A stretch of DNA of 64,000 nt, from assembly GCA_900764755.1 (NCBI GenBank), contig CAAFPE010000001.1, positions 17,566-81,565 of the forward strand. Reading direction: 5' to 3'. The DNA comes from an uncultured Oscillospiraceae bacterium (GTDB lineage: Bacteria > Bacillota > Clostridia > Oscillospirales > Oscillospiraceae). The notes beneath the pieces are model-generated. The model was not told where the DNA came from and did no database searches. It saw nothing but the letters and a program-made list of their open reading frames with translations. The number at the start of each line of letters is the position of its first letter. Position 1 is the first letter of the stretch. Below, in pieces: positions 40,939 through 49,023 of the stretch. The position numbers were made by a program, and so were the translations under genes.

Positions 40939-41133
40939 ATGTATGTTCTGGAATACAAGCAGCTTCATATCGTCCGTGAGGAGCAGACTAAAAATCGAAC
41001 CTGCCAAAGCTACCGTTGGAAACAGGCCGCCATCTGCGAGAGCAGGGAACCTCTTGAAGCAATCCGTTCCGCCAAAACTCGCCCCGAAGAATGGCGCGTT
41101 GTCCCCATGGGCGACAGCGCAGCAGAGAATTGA
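40939..41133 (+). CDS. small early protein
   Basis: 64 residues beginning MYVLEYKQLHIVREEQTK, with one predicted strand-helix unit. AGAAAGG lies upstream of ATG 40939. Not recognised. Confidence 0.55.
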   Translation: MYVLEYKQLHIVREEQTKNRTCQSYRWKQAAICESREPLEAIRSAKTRPEEWRVVPMGDSAAEN

Positions 41134-41146
41134 AGGAGATTGCCCC

Positions 41147-41392
41147 ATGTCAATTCTGTATGAAAAGTTCAAAAAATACCAGGTTCCCGCATCCTCTGTT
41201 GAGGACTTCCGCCGCCGCTACACAAAGCCCGACCGCTTTGCACAGCGCGGCCCGGAATATCAGGCCGCCGTCCTCCAGGCTGCCCGCGACGATCTTGCAC
41301 GGTTCGGCTATACCATCATCAGCCGCCACGACAGCGTGACCGGTGAAGTCGTGGCCTACTACGAGCCAAACGAACAGGAGGTATCCCAATGA
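41147..41392 (+). CDS. small early protein
   Basis: 81 residues (SSVEDFRRRYTKPDRFAQRG, then YTIISRHDSVTGEVVAYYEP). GAAGGAGA precedes ATG 41147, and the stop overlaps the next start as ATGA. Not recognised. Confidence 0.6.
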   Translation: MSILYEKFKKYQVPASSVEDFRRRYTKPDRFAQRGPEYQAAVLQAARDDLARFGYTIISRHDSVTGEVVAYYEPNEQEVSQ

Positions 41393-41859
41393 TTGACCAC
41401 AAGAACCACTATGCCCGCTACTGTGAACTCATATCCCTGGCCGCCAGCTCCGCCCCCGCTCGCCAGCGGGACGGCGGATACATGGCCGCCGTCTATATCC
41501 TTTCCGCCGACAAAACGCTGTGTGACATCGCCCGGCGCAAAATTTGCCCCGACGGTATCAGTTTCCCCGGTATTTTGTCCGTCGCCCGCCGGGCGGAACT
41601 GTCTGACAGTCAATTTACAGCCATCCGCTCCGCTCACAATCTATTCAATGGCGGCTCCAGTTCCTCTGTTACCCCCTATGATCTTGCCCTCTGCGATTAT
41701 CTGACTTTGGACATCATCACGCAGGCCATGTATATCTGGAAGTGCGGCTGCACCGTTTCCGCCGGTCAAGATGGCAGCATACAGCTTGACCGCACCGGCG
41801 AGTGCCAGCGCCGCGGGATTGAACAGGCCCTTTCCCAGCATTTATCTGAATTTGAATAG
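41389..41859 (+). CDS. DUF6075-like early protein
   Basis: 156 residues. YCELISLAASSAPARQRDGG followed by MAAVYILSADKTLCDIARRK and YDLALCDYLTLDIITQAMYI gives the DUF6075-like pattern found in mobile elements of gut Firmicutes. Translation is coupled to the gene before it. The role is unknown. Confidence 0.6.
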   Translation: MIDHKNHYARYCELISLAASSAPARQRDGGYMAAVYILSADKTLCDIARRKICPDGISFPGILSVARRAELSDSQFTAIRSAHNLFNGGSSSSVTPYDLALCDYLTLDIITQAMYIWKCGCTVSAGQDGSIQLDRTGECQRRGIEQALSQHLSEFE

Positions 41860-41922
41860 ACCTATACACTGTTTCGTGTTATAATACGACAAGTTCAATT
41901 CACTTCATCGGGAGGTTTTTAT

Positions 41923-42108
41923 ATGACCAACAAGGAATACATCGCCCAGCGCGTCAACAAGAATTGCACCCGTGCCTCGTGCCTCCTCTGTGCCGAGGCC
42001 GATAAATACCCCAGCTATAACGATTGCCCATATCTCCCCCTTAAAGAAATCGCTTGCAACAGGCCCTTAACCGCCGCAGATGTCCCCGATGATCTTGCAG
42101 CCGACTGA
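41923..42108 (+). CDS. small cysteine-rich early protein
   Basis: 61 residues with cysteines in NCTRASCLLCAEADKY, NDCPYLP and IACNRP, probably one metal site. GGGAGG precedes ATG 41923. Not recognised. Confidence 0.6.
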   Translation: MTNKEYIAQRVNKNCTRASCLLCAEADKYPSYNDCPYLPLKEIACNRPLTAADVPDDLAAD

Positions 42109-42127
42109 TAGTGAATGGAGGCACCCC

Positions 42128-42391
42128 ATGGACAACACACAGCAGATTTTCCCGGCGTTCCGCCTGGTGGCTCAGTTTGCCGACGGTAAGCGCCTCACCT
42201 TTGACGGCCTGACAGAGCAGCAGGCACAGCAAAGCATGGAGGCCGCTCAGGCCCAGCATGGAGATATTACCTGGTTCGACGGCGTAACCGACCAGCACTA
42301 CGAAAACGGGCGCTATTACAAACTCACCCCACAGCCCCCGGAGATCACCATGATCGACCTGACGGGCTATAACGAACCCCAGGAGGAATGA
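42128..42391 (+). CDS. small early protein
   Basis: 87 residues (FPAFRLVAQFADGKRLTFDG, then GDITWFDGVTDQHYENG). TGGAGG precedes ATG 42128. Not recognised. Confidence 0.6.
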   Translation: MDNTQQIFPAFRLVAQFADGKRLTFDGLTEQQAQQSMEAAQAQHGDITWFDGVTDQHYENGRYYKLTPQPPEITMIDLTGYNEPQEE

Positions 42392-42394
42392 CCT

Positions 42395-42619
42395 ATGCCA
42401 GTTCCAGAATACAGGCGGCGCGGCAACGACCGTTATAACGCCAAGTGCGACTATATCAGCGTCCGCCCGATCAAGTCCATCGGCGCGGCCATCCGTGCCG
42501 CCGCCAAGGCCGCCGATCAGAGCGTCCAGGGCTATGTGATACAGGCTTGTATTGAGCGCATGAAGCGGGAGGGCCAGCCCCTCGAACTCAATACGCCCGA
42601 CGAACCCCCGGAACCCTGA
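42395..42619 (+). CDS. ribbon-helix-helix-like regulator
   Basis: 74 residues. CDYISVRPIKSIGAAIRAAA and QSVQGYVIQACIERMKREGQ fit a strand followed by two helices, as in Arc/MetJ-type or HicB-tail DNA-binding proteins. It is the last gene of the rightward operon, 3 nt after the previous stop. It may regulate the early promoter; this is inference. Confidence 0.6.
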   Translation: MPVPEYRRRGNDRYNAKCDYISVRPIKSIGAAIRAAAKAADQSVQGYVIQACIERMKREGQPLELNTPDEPPEP

Positions 42620-42672
42620 CGCCGTTATCAGAACGGGAAAAAGCGTTATCAAAACCTCAAAAAGTGAAACAA

Positions 42673-42710
42673 AACCCCGGCAGACCGTAACAAAACGGCC
42701 CGCCGGGGTT
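42673..42710 (+). terminator. terminator of the rightward early operon
   Basis: A 9-bp stem AACCCCGGC/GCCGGGGTT (42673-42681 with 42702-42710) is followed by CTTTCATCTTTT. It lies between convergent operons. Confidence 0.8.
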
Positions 42711-42828
42711 CTTTCATCTTTTCCCGCTCCTGTACAGGTATCTATACCGGCTCCGCAGCGCCCGTATCCGCCGCCGCCGGGCTAAGTACCTACCCACGCT
42801 TCCGGTTATCGTTCTCACAAAACCCATT

Positions 42829-43122
42829 TCAAATTTTCTCCTCCCACTCTTTGCTGAACCGCAGTTGTTTGCGTGGTTCATAAACGGTCAGTGCCCCCAG
42901 GTGGATTGTGTGAATGCTCCATCCTCTGCAAAATATCTCCTCTGCGCAGTCCACCTTCTTGTTCAACTCCCTTGCAGCATCATAAATGCCGCTATCCAAA
43001 ATAATCCCAGCTCCGCCCCCGTACATAAAAAAGCGATTGATTTTTACATCATTCGGCATCTGCTCAATAGTCCGTTTCATGTATTCCAGCAACAGCAAGG
43101 TCGCTTTCTTGTTCATTGGCAT
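42829..43122 (-). CDS. hypothetical protein at the end of the leftward operon
   Basis: 97 residues (LLLLEYMKRTIEQMPNDVKI, then GGGAGIILDSGIYDAARELN). ATG 43120-43122 follows AGGTGGG. Codon use is less GC-rich than its neighbours. No family recognised. Confidence 0.6.
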   Translation of the reverse strand: MPMNKKATLLLLEYMKRTIEQMPNDVKINRFFMYGGGAGIILDSGIYDAARELNKKVDCAEEIFCRGWSIHTIHLGALTVYEPRKQLRFSKEWEEKI

Positions 43123-43332
43123 TTCACCCACCTGCTTTCATATTCGCAAATTGTTTTTCCACAGCCTTTCCCCGCTTTGTGGAAACTTGAACACGCCGCG
43201 CATATAGTCGGTTCAGAAAACTTCCTTTAGGGCTGGTTTCCGGCGGCTCGCCCCTGCAAAAATCCGTCCCAGTGGGCGGCAGACACAGCCCCAAAACCAT
43301 CCCGCTCCCCGCACAAAATTTTTCGGCGCTTA

Positions 43333-43815
43333 TTATGTACGCGCGCGCGCGGCGCGGGCGGCCAGCTCCGCAGCCTCCGGCAGTTCCTCCAGGGCCTCGC
43401 CAAAACGCTCCATAGCCCGCTCGTGCCAGTTTCTCACGGTGCTGTCTGGCGCGTTCATCCTGACGCCCGTTTTTGCCCAACTGTAACCACGCACATAGCG
43501 CATCAAGATCACCTGCTTGTACCTACCGTTTACGGCGTCCAGGCAGCCCCGGATGGCCGCTGCGTCCGCGCTCAAAACCATTTCGTTCGCCTTGATCTCT
43601 GCCAGCCGGTCGCCCACACCGCTTTCCAGCGCCCGCAGGCCCGCTTCTTCCGTCGGTTTCCCCGGCGACGAGCTGTGCGGCGTCCCGTCATACGCCAGCC
43701 CACGCAGCCCATAGTAATTGCCCTCCAGCTCCTCCCGCTCCTGCTGTAACAAGCGCAGCATACCCGGAATGGCCTTGTAATACTGGGCTATGTGTTTCAC
43801 GCTCTCAAACTGCAT
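43333..43815 (-). CDS. sigma-like late transcription regulator (ArpU/RinA type)
   Basis: 160 residues. The C-terminal region YKQVILMRYVRGYSWAKTGV followed by APDSTVRNWHERAMERFGEA is a sigma-70 region-4-like HTH, typical of ArpU/RinA late activators. The N-terminus is helical. GGAGG precedes ATG 43813-43815. As the last regulatory gene of the leftward operon it probably switches on the packaging/structural operon that begins at 34464. Confidence 0.75.
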   Translation of the reverse strand: MQFESVKHIAQYYKAIPGMLRLLQQEREELEGNYYGLRGLAYDGTPHSSSPGKPTEEAGLRALESGVGDRLAEIKANEMVLSADAAAIRGCLDAVNGRYKQVILMRYVRGYSWAKTGVRMNAPDSTVRNWHERAMERFGEALEELPEAAELAARAARART

Positions 43816-43864
43816 CGTCGCCTCCCGTTCCCGGCTTTCTGTTCGCCGTCTCCCTCTAACACCC

Positions 43865-44497
43865 TCAGTCCAGCGTTCTGCTGAAAATCGGCTCGTCAGC
43901 CTTGCTTTCGTCCACTTCCACCGGCTCACCGAGAATTTCCGTCAGCCGTCTTGCCAACATGGCGTACCCGAAGTAGTCCCCGCCCTTTGCCCACTCTCCA
44001 AACTCCCGGAACACAGCTTCCGTGGCTTTGATCGTCTCCTCCAGGCGCTCCCGGCCAAAACCCAGTGCCTTGTGTGCGCCCAGTGCGTAGCACTTGACCA
44101 CGATCTCCGCCGCTTCCCGCTGTTCTCCCAGCATGGCCCAGTCTCTTGCTTTTTTGGGTGGCTTCGTGATAGGCAGCACAAAATCCCCGTCGTACAAGCC
44201 CGCCAGCGTCTCGTTGAGCAGTTTCTTTGCCCGCTCCATACCCACGGCCCTCTGGTTGATTGCAAAGCGCTCCAGCACCCCATTGGCCGCGTCCGTCACT
44301 CTCTGCAAGCGGCCCTCTCCAATGCCGTACCGGTCATTCAGCGCCACCATGAAGCACAAACAGATCACATGGCCTGCCGCCTCCCGGTTTTCCTGTACCC
44401 GCTCGCTTTCCGGCTTCTTGGTGCGCAGATACCGCGCCTGGGCCTGCCGGGCCACATTCCCGGCGAAAACAGGTGGCTTTCTTTTATGCTTCCCCAT
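43865..44497 (-). CDS. hypothetical phage protein
   Basis: 210 residues, helical, with HVICLCFMVALNDRYGIGEG, NGVLERFAINQRAVGMERAK and ADEPIFSRTLD at the end. ATG 44495-44497 follows GGAGG. Proteins like this often stand beside the late regulator in Clostridia phages. Function unknown. Confidence 0.65.
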   Translation of the reverse strand: MGKHKRKPPVFAGNVARQAQARYLRTKKPESERVQENREAAGHVICLCFMVALNDRYGIGEGRLQRVTDAANGVLERFAINQRAVGMERAKKLLNETLAGLYDGDFVLPITKPPKKARDWAMLGEQREAAEIVVKCYALGAHKALGFGRERLEETIKATEAVFREFGEWAKGGDYFGYAMLARRLTEILGEPVEVDESKADEPIFSRTLD

Positions 44498-44717
44498 GGT
44501 TTTCCTCCATTTCCACAATGTTTTCACATCTCCGCCCGCAAATGGGGCAGAACTGCACACAAAGCACATTCAGCCCGCCACCCGCAGTCGTGCTGTCCAT
44601 GCATAGGCGCGGCCTGCCGTTTTCGTCCCACTCAATCCAAAAGGCCATCCCGTCCACGGTCTCCAGCTTTTGGTGCCGCTGGCACAGCCCGCACACGGGT
44701 TTCTGCTTCTCGTCCAT
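44484..44717 (-). CDS. zinc-ribbon protein
   Basis: 77 residues with CGLCQRH near the start and CPICGRRCEN near the end, enough for one or two zinc sites. It overlaps the next gene by 14 nt. Not assigned to a family. Confidence 0.65.
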   Translation of the reverse strand: MDEKQKPVCGLCQRHQKLETVDGMAFWIEWDENGRPRLCMDSTTAGGGLNVLCVQFCPICGRRCENIVEMEENHGEA

Positions 44718-44719
44718 CG

Positions 44720-45226
44720 CTACTTTGCCCCCTTTGTCAGTTCTGTCCAGCGGTCAATTTCCTCTTTGCTATCCGCTGTTATGATCTCCGTGAATTTCCA
44801 TCCAGCCGGGCGGGCCACCTGTTCCAGGAATACCCGCCGCCGCAGGGCATAATCCCGCTGCATCCGCCGGACAAACTTGCTCTTGATCTCCACGATCTCC
44901 ACGGTTCCGTCTGCATAAACCAGCCGGAAGTCCGCAGTATACCGAACCGGGCGCAGCTTCAAAGCTCCGTATTGTCCCGCCGGGAACAGGGGAAAGCATG
45001 GGTGGGCCTCCCACTCCACGATCTCACCCCGCGCCACCTTTGGGGCCACGGTGCCGATGTAATATTCATACTCGCCCAGGCTGTCAAACTCCTTGCCGGT
45101 GATCTTCGCGGCCCGTGCCGCCTCCGCCAGCGGGTCGCTCCGCTTTTTTCTTCCCTTGGCGAGCTGCGCTTCCGCCTGCGCACGGTAGCGCGGCGGCAGG
45201 TCGGACAGCTCCAGACGGAACGCCAT
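44720..45226 (-). CDS. DUF1064-type phage nuclease-like protein
   Basis: 168 residues. FDSLGEYEYYIGTVAPKVAR, PVRYTADFRLVYADGTVEIV and EIKSKFVRRMQRDYALRRRV match the DUF1064 group, which has a PD-(D/E)xK-like core (D in TADF, E and K in EIKSK). It may be a Holliday-junction or repair nuclease. ATG 45224-45226 overlaps the upstream stop (TGATG). Confidence 0.8.
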   Translation of the reverse strand: MAFRLELSDLPPRYRAQAEAQLAKGRKKRSDPLAEAARAAKITGKEFDSLGEYEYYIGTVAPKVARGEIVEWEAHPCFPLFPAGQYGALKLRPVRYTADFRLVYADGTVEIVEIKSKFVRRMQRDYALRRRVFLEQVARPAGWKFTEIITADSKEEIDRWTELTKGAK

Positions 45227-45762
45227 CACAAAATGCCCTCCCGCCGTTTTTCTTCCTGTGTCGCCTGCATATCGGCGTGGTGCAGGGCCAGCACAAGGGC
45301 GCATTTGTCCTGTGCTTCGTTCAGCGCCCGGCTCCCGCCCCGGAAAGCATCGTCATAAGCCCCCATGTGCCAGCGGATAGCAAGGGCCTCCTCGTCAGTC
45401 AAGTCCATGAACTTCATCACCAGATACACAGACTTTTCCCCATGCCCCATCGGCAGCTGGTCTTTCACGCTGTACTTTCCGTCCCGCTCCCTGCGGTAAT
45501 AGCCGGTTTTGCAGACATCATGCAGCAGCGCCACGACGGCGACACTCTCCCCGCCGTACTCCCGGATGGTAGACTGTCCGAGCAGGGCATAATATACATT
45601 CAGACTGTGTTCCACCAGCCCACCGGGATATGCCCCGTGAAAGCGTGTGCTGGCCGGTGCCTCGAAAAAGTCCGTGGTTCCAAGCCAGGCCAGCAGGTCT
45701 GCCGCCCCCGGCCTCGTCACCTGGGATATGAAAATTTCCTTGAACCGTTCCTTGTTTGTCAT
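45226..45762 (-). CDS. HD-domain phosphohydrolase
   Basis: 178 residues. HGAYPGGLVEHSLNVYYALL and VALLHDVCKTGYY give the H...HD metal site, with later H and D in LPMGHGEKSVYLVM and LHHADMQATQ. Related phage HD proteins hydrolyse nucleotides or act in DNA repair. ATG 45760-45762 overlaps the Rep stop (ATGA). Confidence 0.8.
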   Translation of the reverse strand: MTNKERFKEIFISQVTRPGAADLLAWLGTTDFFEAPASTRFHGAYPGGLVEHSLNVYYALLGQSTIREYGGESVAVVALLHDVCKTGYYRRERDGKYSVKDQLPMGHGEKSVYLVMKFMDLTDEEALAIRWHMGAYDDAFRGGSRALNEAQDKCALVLALHHADMQATQEEKRREGIL

Positions 45763-46634
45763 ACAGGTCTCCTCCTCGTCTGTTTGATATTCCCACGCCC
45801 ATGCCAGCATTCGGCACGGCGCAAGATCACGATTGTGTGGCGCATACCCCCGTCGCTCACTTTGGTTTCCACCCGGTTCAGGGTGTACCCCGGATACTTC
45901 TTCTCCCAAAATTCCGTGTCGTCTATGTACAGGGTGCTGGCCTCGTCCAGCTTCCGGCGGCTCCACTTGCTGTCATTGGGCGGAGGTGTCTTTGGTTTCT
46001 CCAGGCCCCGGCTCTGTCTCCAGCTCCGGGCGCACCGCTTGTTCTTGCTGATGTATCGCACAAGACTTTCCACGCTGCCATGGTCAACATCCAGGTATTC
46101 CCCGCGCGTCAAGCCTATTCTTTTCCCGTTTACGCTCCACAGTTCTTCCAACACATCCCTGGTCAAGCCCTCCGTGTGCTGGATGATCGCGTGGTGATGA
46201 TGGCGGCCACAAACTTTCCCGTCCTCCGTGATCGTGGTGTACTCCGTCGCTGCCACCCACTTGGGGCGCTGCACTCCGTTCCTGTCACACCACCGGTAAA
46301 GCCGCTTGATGTAGTTCGTAAAATCCAGGTCGGCCCTGTGTGTGTCCCCCGGCTCCGGCAGATGATCGTCGTCGTATGTCCCAGTCCAAGAGAAATCCCC
46401 TTTTCCGAAGTTGGTGTTGACGAGCTGCACATGGTAGCGCTTGGCCCGTTTGTCGTTGTAGGTCTGCTGTGCCAGAGAGGATGCTTCTTTTTTCTTTGCC
46501 CGGCGTGACGCCTTATGCTTCTTGGCTGATACAGGGTATAGATCGACCTCCATGTATGGGGCTGTGTCGTAGTCCTTGCCGCAGATATGCTTTTGTTCTC
46601 GGTAATACAGGCCCACAACCTCACCCCTCCCCAT
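45759..46634 (-). CDS. HUH-type rolling-circle replication initiator
   Basis: 291 residues. GKVCGRHHHHAIIQH holds the HUH metal-binding motif, and SLVRYISKNKRC carries the YxxxK nicking tyrosine. The N-terminal GTYDDDHLPEPGD resembles motif 1 of Rep proteins (TxTY-like). It should nick the phage origin and start rolling-circle replication, as P2 gpA does. ATG 46632-46634 has GGAG upstream; GTG 46614-46616 after GGGGAGG is an alternative. Confidence 0.85.
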   Translation of the reverse strand: MGRGEVVGLYYREQKHICGKDYDTAPYMEVDLYPVSAKKHKASRRAKKKEASSLAQQTYNDKRAKRYHVQLVNTNFGKGDFSWTGTYDDDHLPEPGDTHRADLDFTNYIKRLYRWCDRNGVQRPKWVAATEYTTITEDGKVCGRHHHHAIIQHTEGLTRDVLEELWSVNGKRIGLTRGEYLDVDHGSVESLVRYISKNKRCARSWRQSRGLEKPKTPPPNDSKWSRRKLDEASTLYIDDTEFWEKKYPGYTLNRVETKVSDGGMRHTIVILRRAECWHGRGNIKQTRRRPV

Positions 46635-47027
46635 AGCACCCGCTCCGTCTGTGTCAAGGCCGGGTCGTATTTCCTGCCGGAAATCTCCACCCTTTCCCTT
46701 GACCCAGCCTGCGCTTTGTGCTGATTGCTGATTACCGGAAGCAAGGGCGGGCCTTGCTTCCGCTCAACAACATTCTCTTTCCTGTCCGGCCAACCTTTTG
46801 GCCTGTCCCTCCTGGGCTTCCACCTCTCCCGGTGGTCTGTCCCTTAACTTAACGCTGATATACCAGCCCATTGTCGGCCCTCGCCGACTTTATTTTTTGC
46901 CCGCCGTCAGGCAGGCACAGGAGTTTTCTCAACCGGCAAGGCCGCGCCGATCACCGGCGCGACCGCTGCCGCTCGCTAAATTGTCTCCTCCGCTCCACGC
47001 CCAGCAGCTTCTAACTTCTCACCCGCA
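46635..47027 (-). promoter_or_regulatory. non-coding region before rep with strong hairpins; candidate origin
   Basis: There is no gene in these 390 bp. It contains a perfect 10-bp hairpin (GGAAGCAAGG/CCTTGCTTCC, 46737-46761, 5-nt loop) 103 nt before rep, a GTCGGC/GCCGAC hairpin near 46875-46890, and CGCGCCG/CGGCGCG near 46945-46965. Rolling-circle origins often hold the nick site in such a hairpin near rep, so this is a reasonable place to look. That is inference. Confidence 0.4.
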
Positions 47028-47315
47028 TTATGCAAGCTCTGCCAAACGCGCCCGCGCCCACTCCACCAGCCCGCGTTCCTCTGTGTAGCCATCGCAAACA
47101 TGGTCTACAAGGCCGCACGCCTTTTCTGCAAAAAACGCTTTCCCCATGCGGCACCCTCCGTAGTCCGTTACAAACCCCGGCTCCGTGGAACGGTCAAGAT
47201 TTACGCAAGTGGAACAGTCCCCGATCTGCTCCTCGTGCAACTTGATCGCCGCCCGGCACATTTCCGCTTCTTCCTCCGGCGTAGGAAAAAACGATTTCCG
47301 AAAACTGTACATCAC
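47028..47315 (-). CDS. small cysteine-containing phage protein
   Basis: 95 residues (FFPTPEEEAEMCRAAIKLHE, then CSTCVNLDRSTEPGFVTDYG) with several cysteines including CSTC. It starts with GTG 47313-47315, 8 nt after AGGAG, overlapping the stop of the tiny gene upstream. Not recognised. Confidence 0.6.
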   Translation of the reverse strand: MMYSFRKSFFPTPEEEAEMCRAAIKLHEEQIGDCSTCVNLDRSTEPGFVTDYGGCRMGKAFFAEKACGLVDHVCDGYTEERGLVEWARARLAELA

Positions 47316-47470
47316 ATTCGGTTCTCCTTCTCCATCGTTTCTGACAGGTCTTTCCAAAGCCACATGGTCAGAAGATACCACGCCGGATCATCACCTGTTA
47401 CAATGCTCGCAACCCTGGCCGCCATCATCATCACCATAATCGCAGCCACTTTCCTAAGAAACCCCTTCAC
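47312..47470 (-). CDS. tiny membrane protein
   Basis: 52 residues: basic start, a hydrophobic helix at about 6-25 (RKVAAIMVMMMAARVASIV) and a second short hydrophobic stretch (WYLLTMWLW). GTG 47468-47470 follows AAGGAG, and the stop overlaps the next GTG. Too short for common gene finders but the signals fit. Confidence 0.5.
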   Translation of the reverse strand: MKGFLRKVAAIMVMMMAARVASIVTGDDPAWYLLTMWLWKDLSETMEKENRM

Positions 47471-47509
47471 TCGTTCATCTCCTTATCAGAATGAAGCTCG
47501 TTGCCTCGC

Positions 47510-47779
47510 TCACTCCGTCTCCTCCTTTTTCCCACGGCTGCAAAAATCGTCCGGGTTCGTATAGGTTCTGGTGTTTTTGCAGTACACCATCCCCGGAAAG
47601 TTCGCAGATTTTCCGCCCTGCTCGCATTCCCGGCACCTGACTACCTCCACCACATCGGCGGCTGGTATGCTATCCAAGTTCACATCCTCCGTACAATAGC
47701 CACAGAACTCTCCATCGGAGATCAACTGGGCATCTTCAAGCATTTTTTCGACGGCATCCTGCTCGATGTACCTTTTCAC
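47510..47779 (-). CDS. zinc-ribbon-like protein
   Basis: 89 residues with cysteine pairs in GEFCGYCTED and VRCRECEQGG and a terminal NPDDFCSRGKK. The ending is shared with the next gene upstream (RPDDFCSRAEK), so the two are probably paralogues. GTG start overlaps the upstream stop (GTGA). Confidence 0.65.
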   Translation of the reverse strand: MKRYIEQDAVEKMLEDAQLISDGEFCGYCTEDVNLDSIPAADVVEVVRCRECEQGGKSANFPGMVYCKNTRTYTNPDDFCSRGKKEETE

Positions 47780-48006
47780 CGCACACCGCCCCTCTTTTCC
47801 GCCCGGCTGCAAAAGTCATCCGGCCTCACGATCCCCAAATAGCCCTTTCTGCACTCTCCGTAGCAGCCCGTGATTTCCAGGTTGCGGCAATCCTTGCACC
47901 GCACCAGTTCCAGCGCCTCCGCGTCCGGCTTCACCGCCGCCCGCTTCGTCTTTCGCTCCTTGGGCCACACCCGCCAGCGGGATGGGTTATCTTTTCTCCG
48001 GCTCAT
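47776..48006 (-). CDS. zinc-ribbon-like protein, paralogue of its neighbour
   Basis: 76 residues: basic N-terminus (SRRKDNPSRWRVWPKERKTK), then LVRCKDCRNLEITGCYGECR and RPDDFCSRAEKRG. The CKDC...C...C...DDFC pattern repeats that of the downstream gene. ATG 48004-48006. Confidence 0.65.
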   Translation of the reverse strand: MSRRKDNPSRWRVWPKERKTKRAAVKPDAEALELVRCKDCRNLEITGCYGECRKGYLGIVRPDDFCSRAEKRGGVR

Positions 48007-48208
48007 TTTCTCCCTCCGTCTGGTGCGCTTTCCAGTTTTCAAGATACCTGTTCAGGTCTCCTTTGAACCCCGTGCAGAGGTAGGCGCTGTGAACCTGTTC
48101 GCCTTTGCTTTTGCACTCCCAGCAGTTCAGCCCATTGTTGCATGGCTCCGTACAAAACTGGCACATACAGTTGGCGTTATTGAATGGACACAGCTCGTTT
48201 CCAGTCAT
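47987..48208 (-). CDS. cysteine-rich small protein
   Basis: 73 residues with eight cysteines in the first 40 (NELCPFNNANCMCQFCTEPC, NCWECKSKG). At least two metal sites are likely. ATG 48206-48208 follows GGGAG. Not recognised. Confidence 0.65.
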   Translation of the reverse strand: MTGNELCPFNNANCMCQFCTEPCNNGLNCWECKSKGEQVHSAYLCTGFKGDLNRYLENWKAHQTEGENEPEKR

Positions 48209-48224
48209 CTCCCGGCCTCCTTGT

Positions 48225-48446
48225 CTACTCTGCACGGCTGAACCGTCCCATGATCCAGTCCCATTGTTTTTTCGTTAGCTCTGATGTTTCATCCGCAATC
48301 ACGATTTCCCGCCCGCAGGCAGGACAGAAGCGCCACCCGTTTTCCTCCGGGCCGTCCGCCTCAAAGTTCTCTATGTATCCGCACTTCCCGCACACCCAGG
48401 CGTCATGCTCCTGGTCTGCGCAGGCGTAGACTGTTTTCTCATTCAT
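48225..48446 (-). CDS. small zinc-ribbon protein
   Basis: 73 residues with CGKCGYIEN and FCPACGREI, a classic two-knuckle zinc ribbon, plus an acidic linker. ATG 48444-48446 follows GAGGAGC. It overlaps the next gene by 4 nt. Confidence 0.7.
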   Translation of the reverse strand: MNEKTVYACADQEHDAWVCGKCGYIENFEADGPEENGWRFCPACGREIVIADETSELTKKQWDWIMGRFSRAE

Positions 48447-48562
48447 TTTTGCTCCTCGCTTTCCTCCGGCTTTCCATGCTGGCACTCCTCGCACTCCAAT
48501 TCCTCGTTCGGGTTGTCACAGGGCCGCTCCTCATATTCCGGGCAGTTACACCGGTATCTCAT
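48443..48562 (-). CDS. tiny cysteine-rich protein
   Basis: 39 residues: MRYRCNCPEYEERPC, then ECEECQHGKPEESEEQ. Five cysteines suggest one zinc site. AAAGGGGA precedes ATG 48560-48562, and both ends overlap neighbours by 4 nt. Confidence 0.55.
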   Translation of the reverse strand: MRYRCNCPEYEERPCDNPNEELECEECQHGKPEESEEQK

Positions 48563-48750
48563 ATCTGTTTCCCCTTTCTTTCCCCCGGCATCAGAGTGTC
48601 CGTATGCAGGGAGATCATTTTTTCTCTGGTCAGCTTGTCCACGACCATCCCGATTTCTCGGTATCCGCACATGAACGCCAGCCGTTCCAGGTTCTTTGCC
48701 GTCTGCGCCGTTACCAGAATAGAGATACGGCGCATATTCTTTTTGCTCAT
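48559..48750 (-). CDS. small RHH-like protein
   Basis: 63 residues. MRRISILVTAQTAKNLERLA looks like a strand-helix start of a ribbon-helix-helix protein, followed by IGMVVDKLTREKMISLH. It overlaps the tiny cysteine-rich gene. Could regulate the operon; not proven. Confidence 0.55.
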   Translation of the reverse strand: MSKKNMRRISILVTAQTAKNLERLAFMCGYREIGMVVDKLTREKMISLHTDTLMPGERKGKQI

Positions 48751-48767
48751 GCCACAACCGCCTCCCG

Positions 48768-48995
48768 TCATACGCTCACATACCGGTTTCGGCAGTTCAC
48801 ATTGTTGCAGAACCGTTCCCGCCCGATCTCTCGCAGCGGACGACCGCAGTATTGGCAAAAGCCTCCGGCCTGACGGGGCGGCGCATCGTCCGCGTGTGTG
48901 CCTCCATACCTCATACGGTTCACCAAGCATATCATCGACCCCGGCTGCGCCGCAGCTATGCAGTATTCCTTTGCTTTGCAGTAATAGCAGTCCAT
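48768..48995 (-). CDS. small zinc-ribbon protein
   Basis: 75 residues with CYYCKAKEYC at the start and FCQYCGRPL and FCNNVNCRNRY at the end, giving two probable zinc sites. GGAGG precedes ATG 48993-48995. Confidence 0.65.
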   Translation of the reverse strand: MDCYYCKAKEYCIAAAQPGSMICLVNRMRYGGTHADDAPPRQAGGFCQYCGRPLREIGRERFCNNVNCRNRYVSV

Positions 48996-49023
48996 CAAAT
49001 CGCCTCCATTGTTGCAGTTCTCG

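Noticed and set aside
43333..43352. Alternating CG run (about 43337-43350) as a special DNA structure
   Set aside because: It encodes the Ala/Arg-rich end of the late regulator and is explained by codon choice; no further support.
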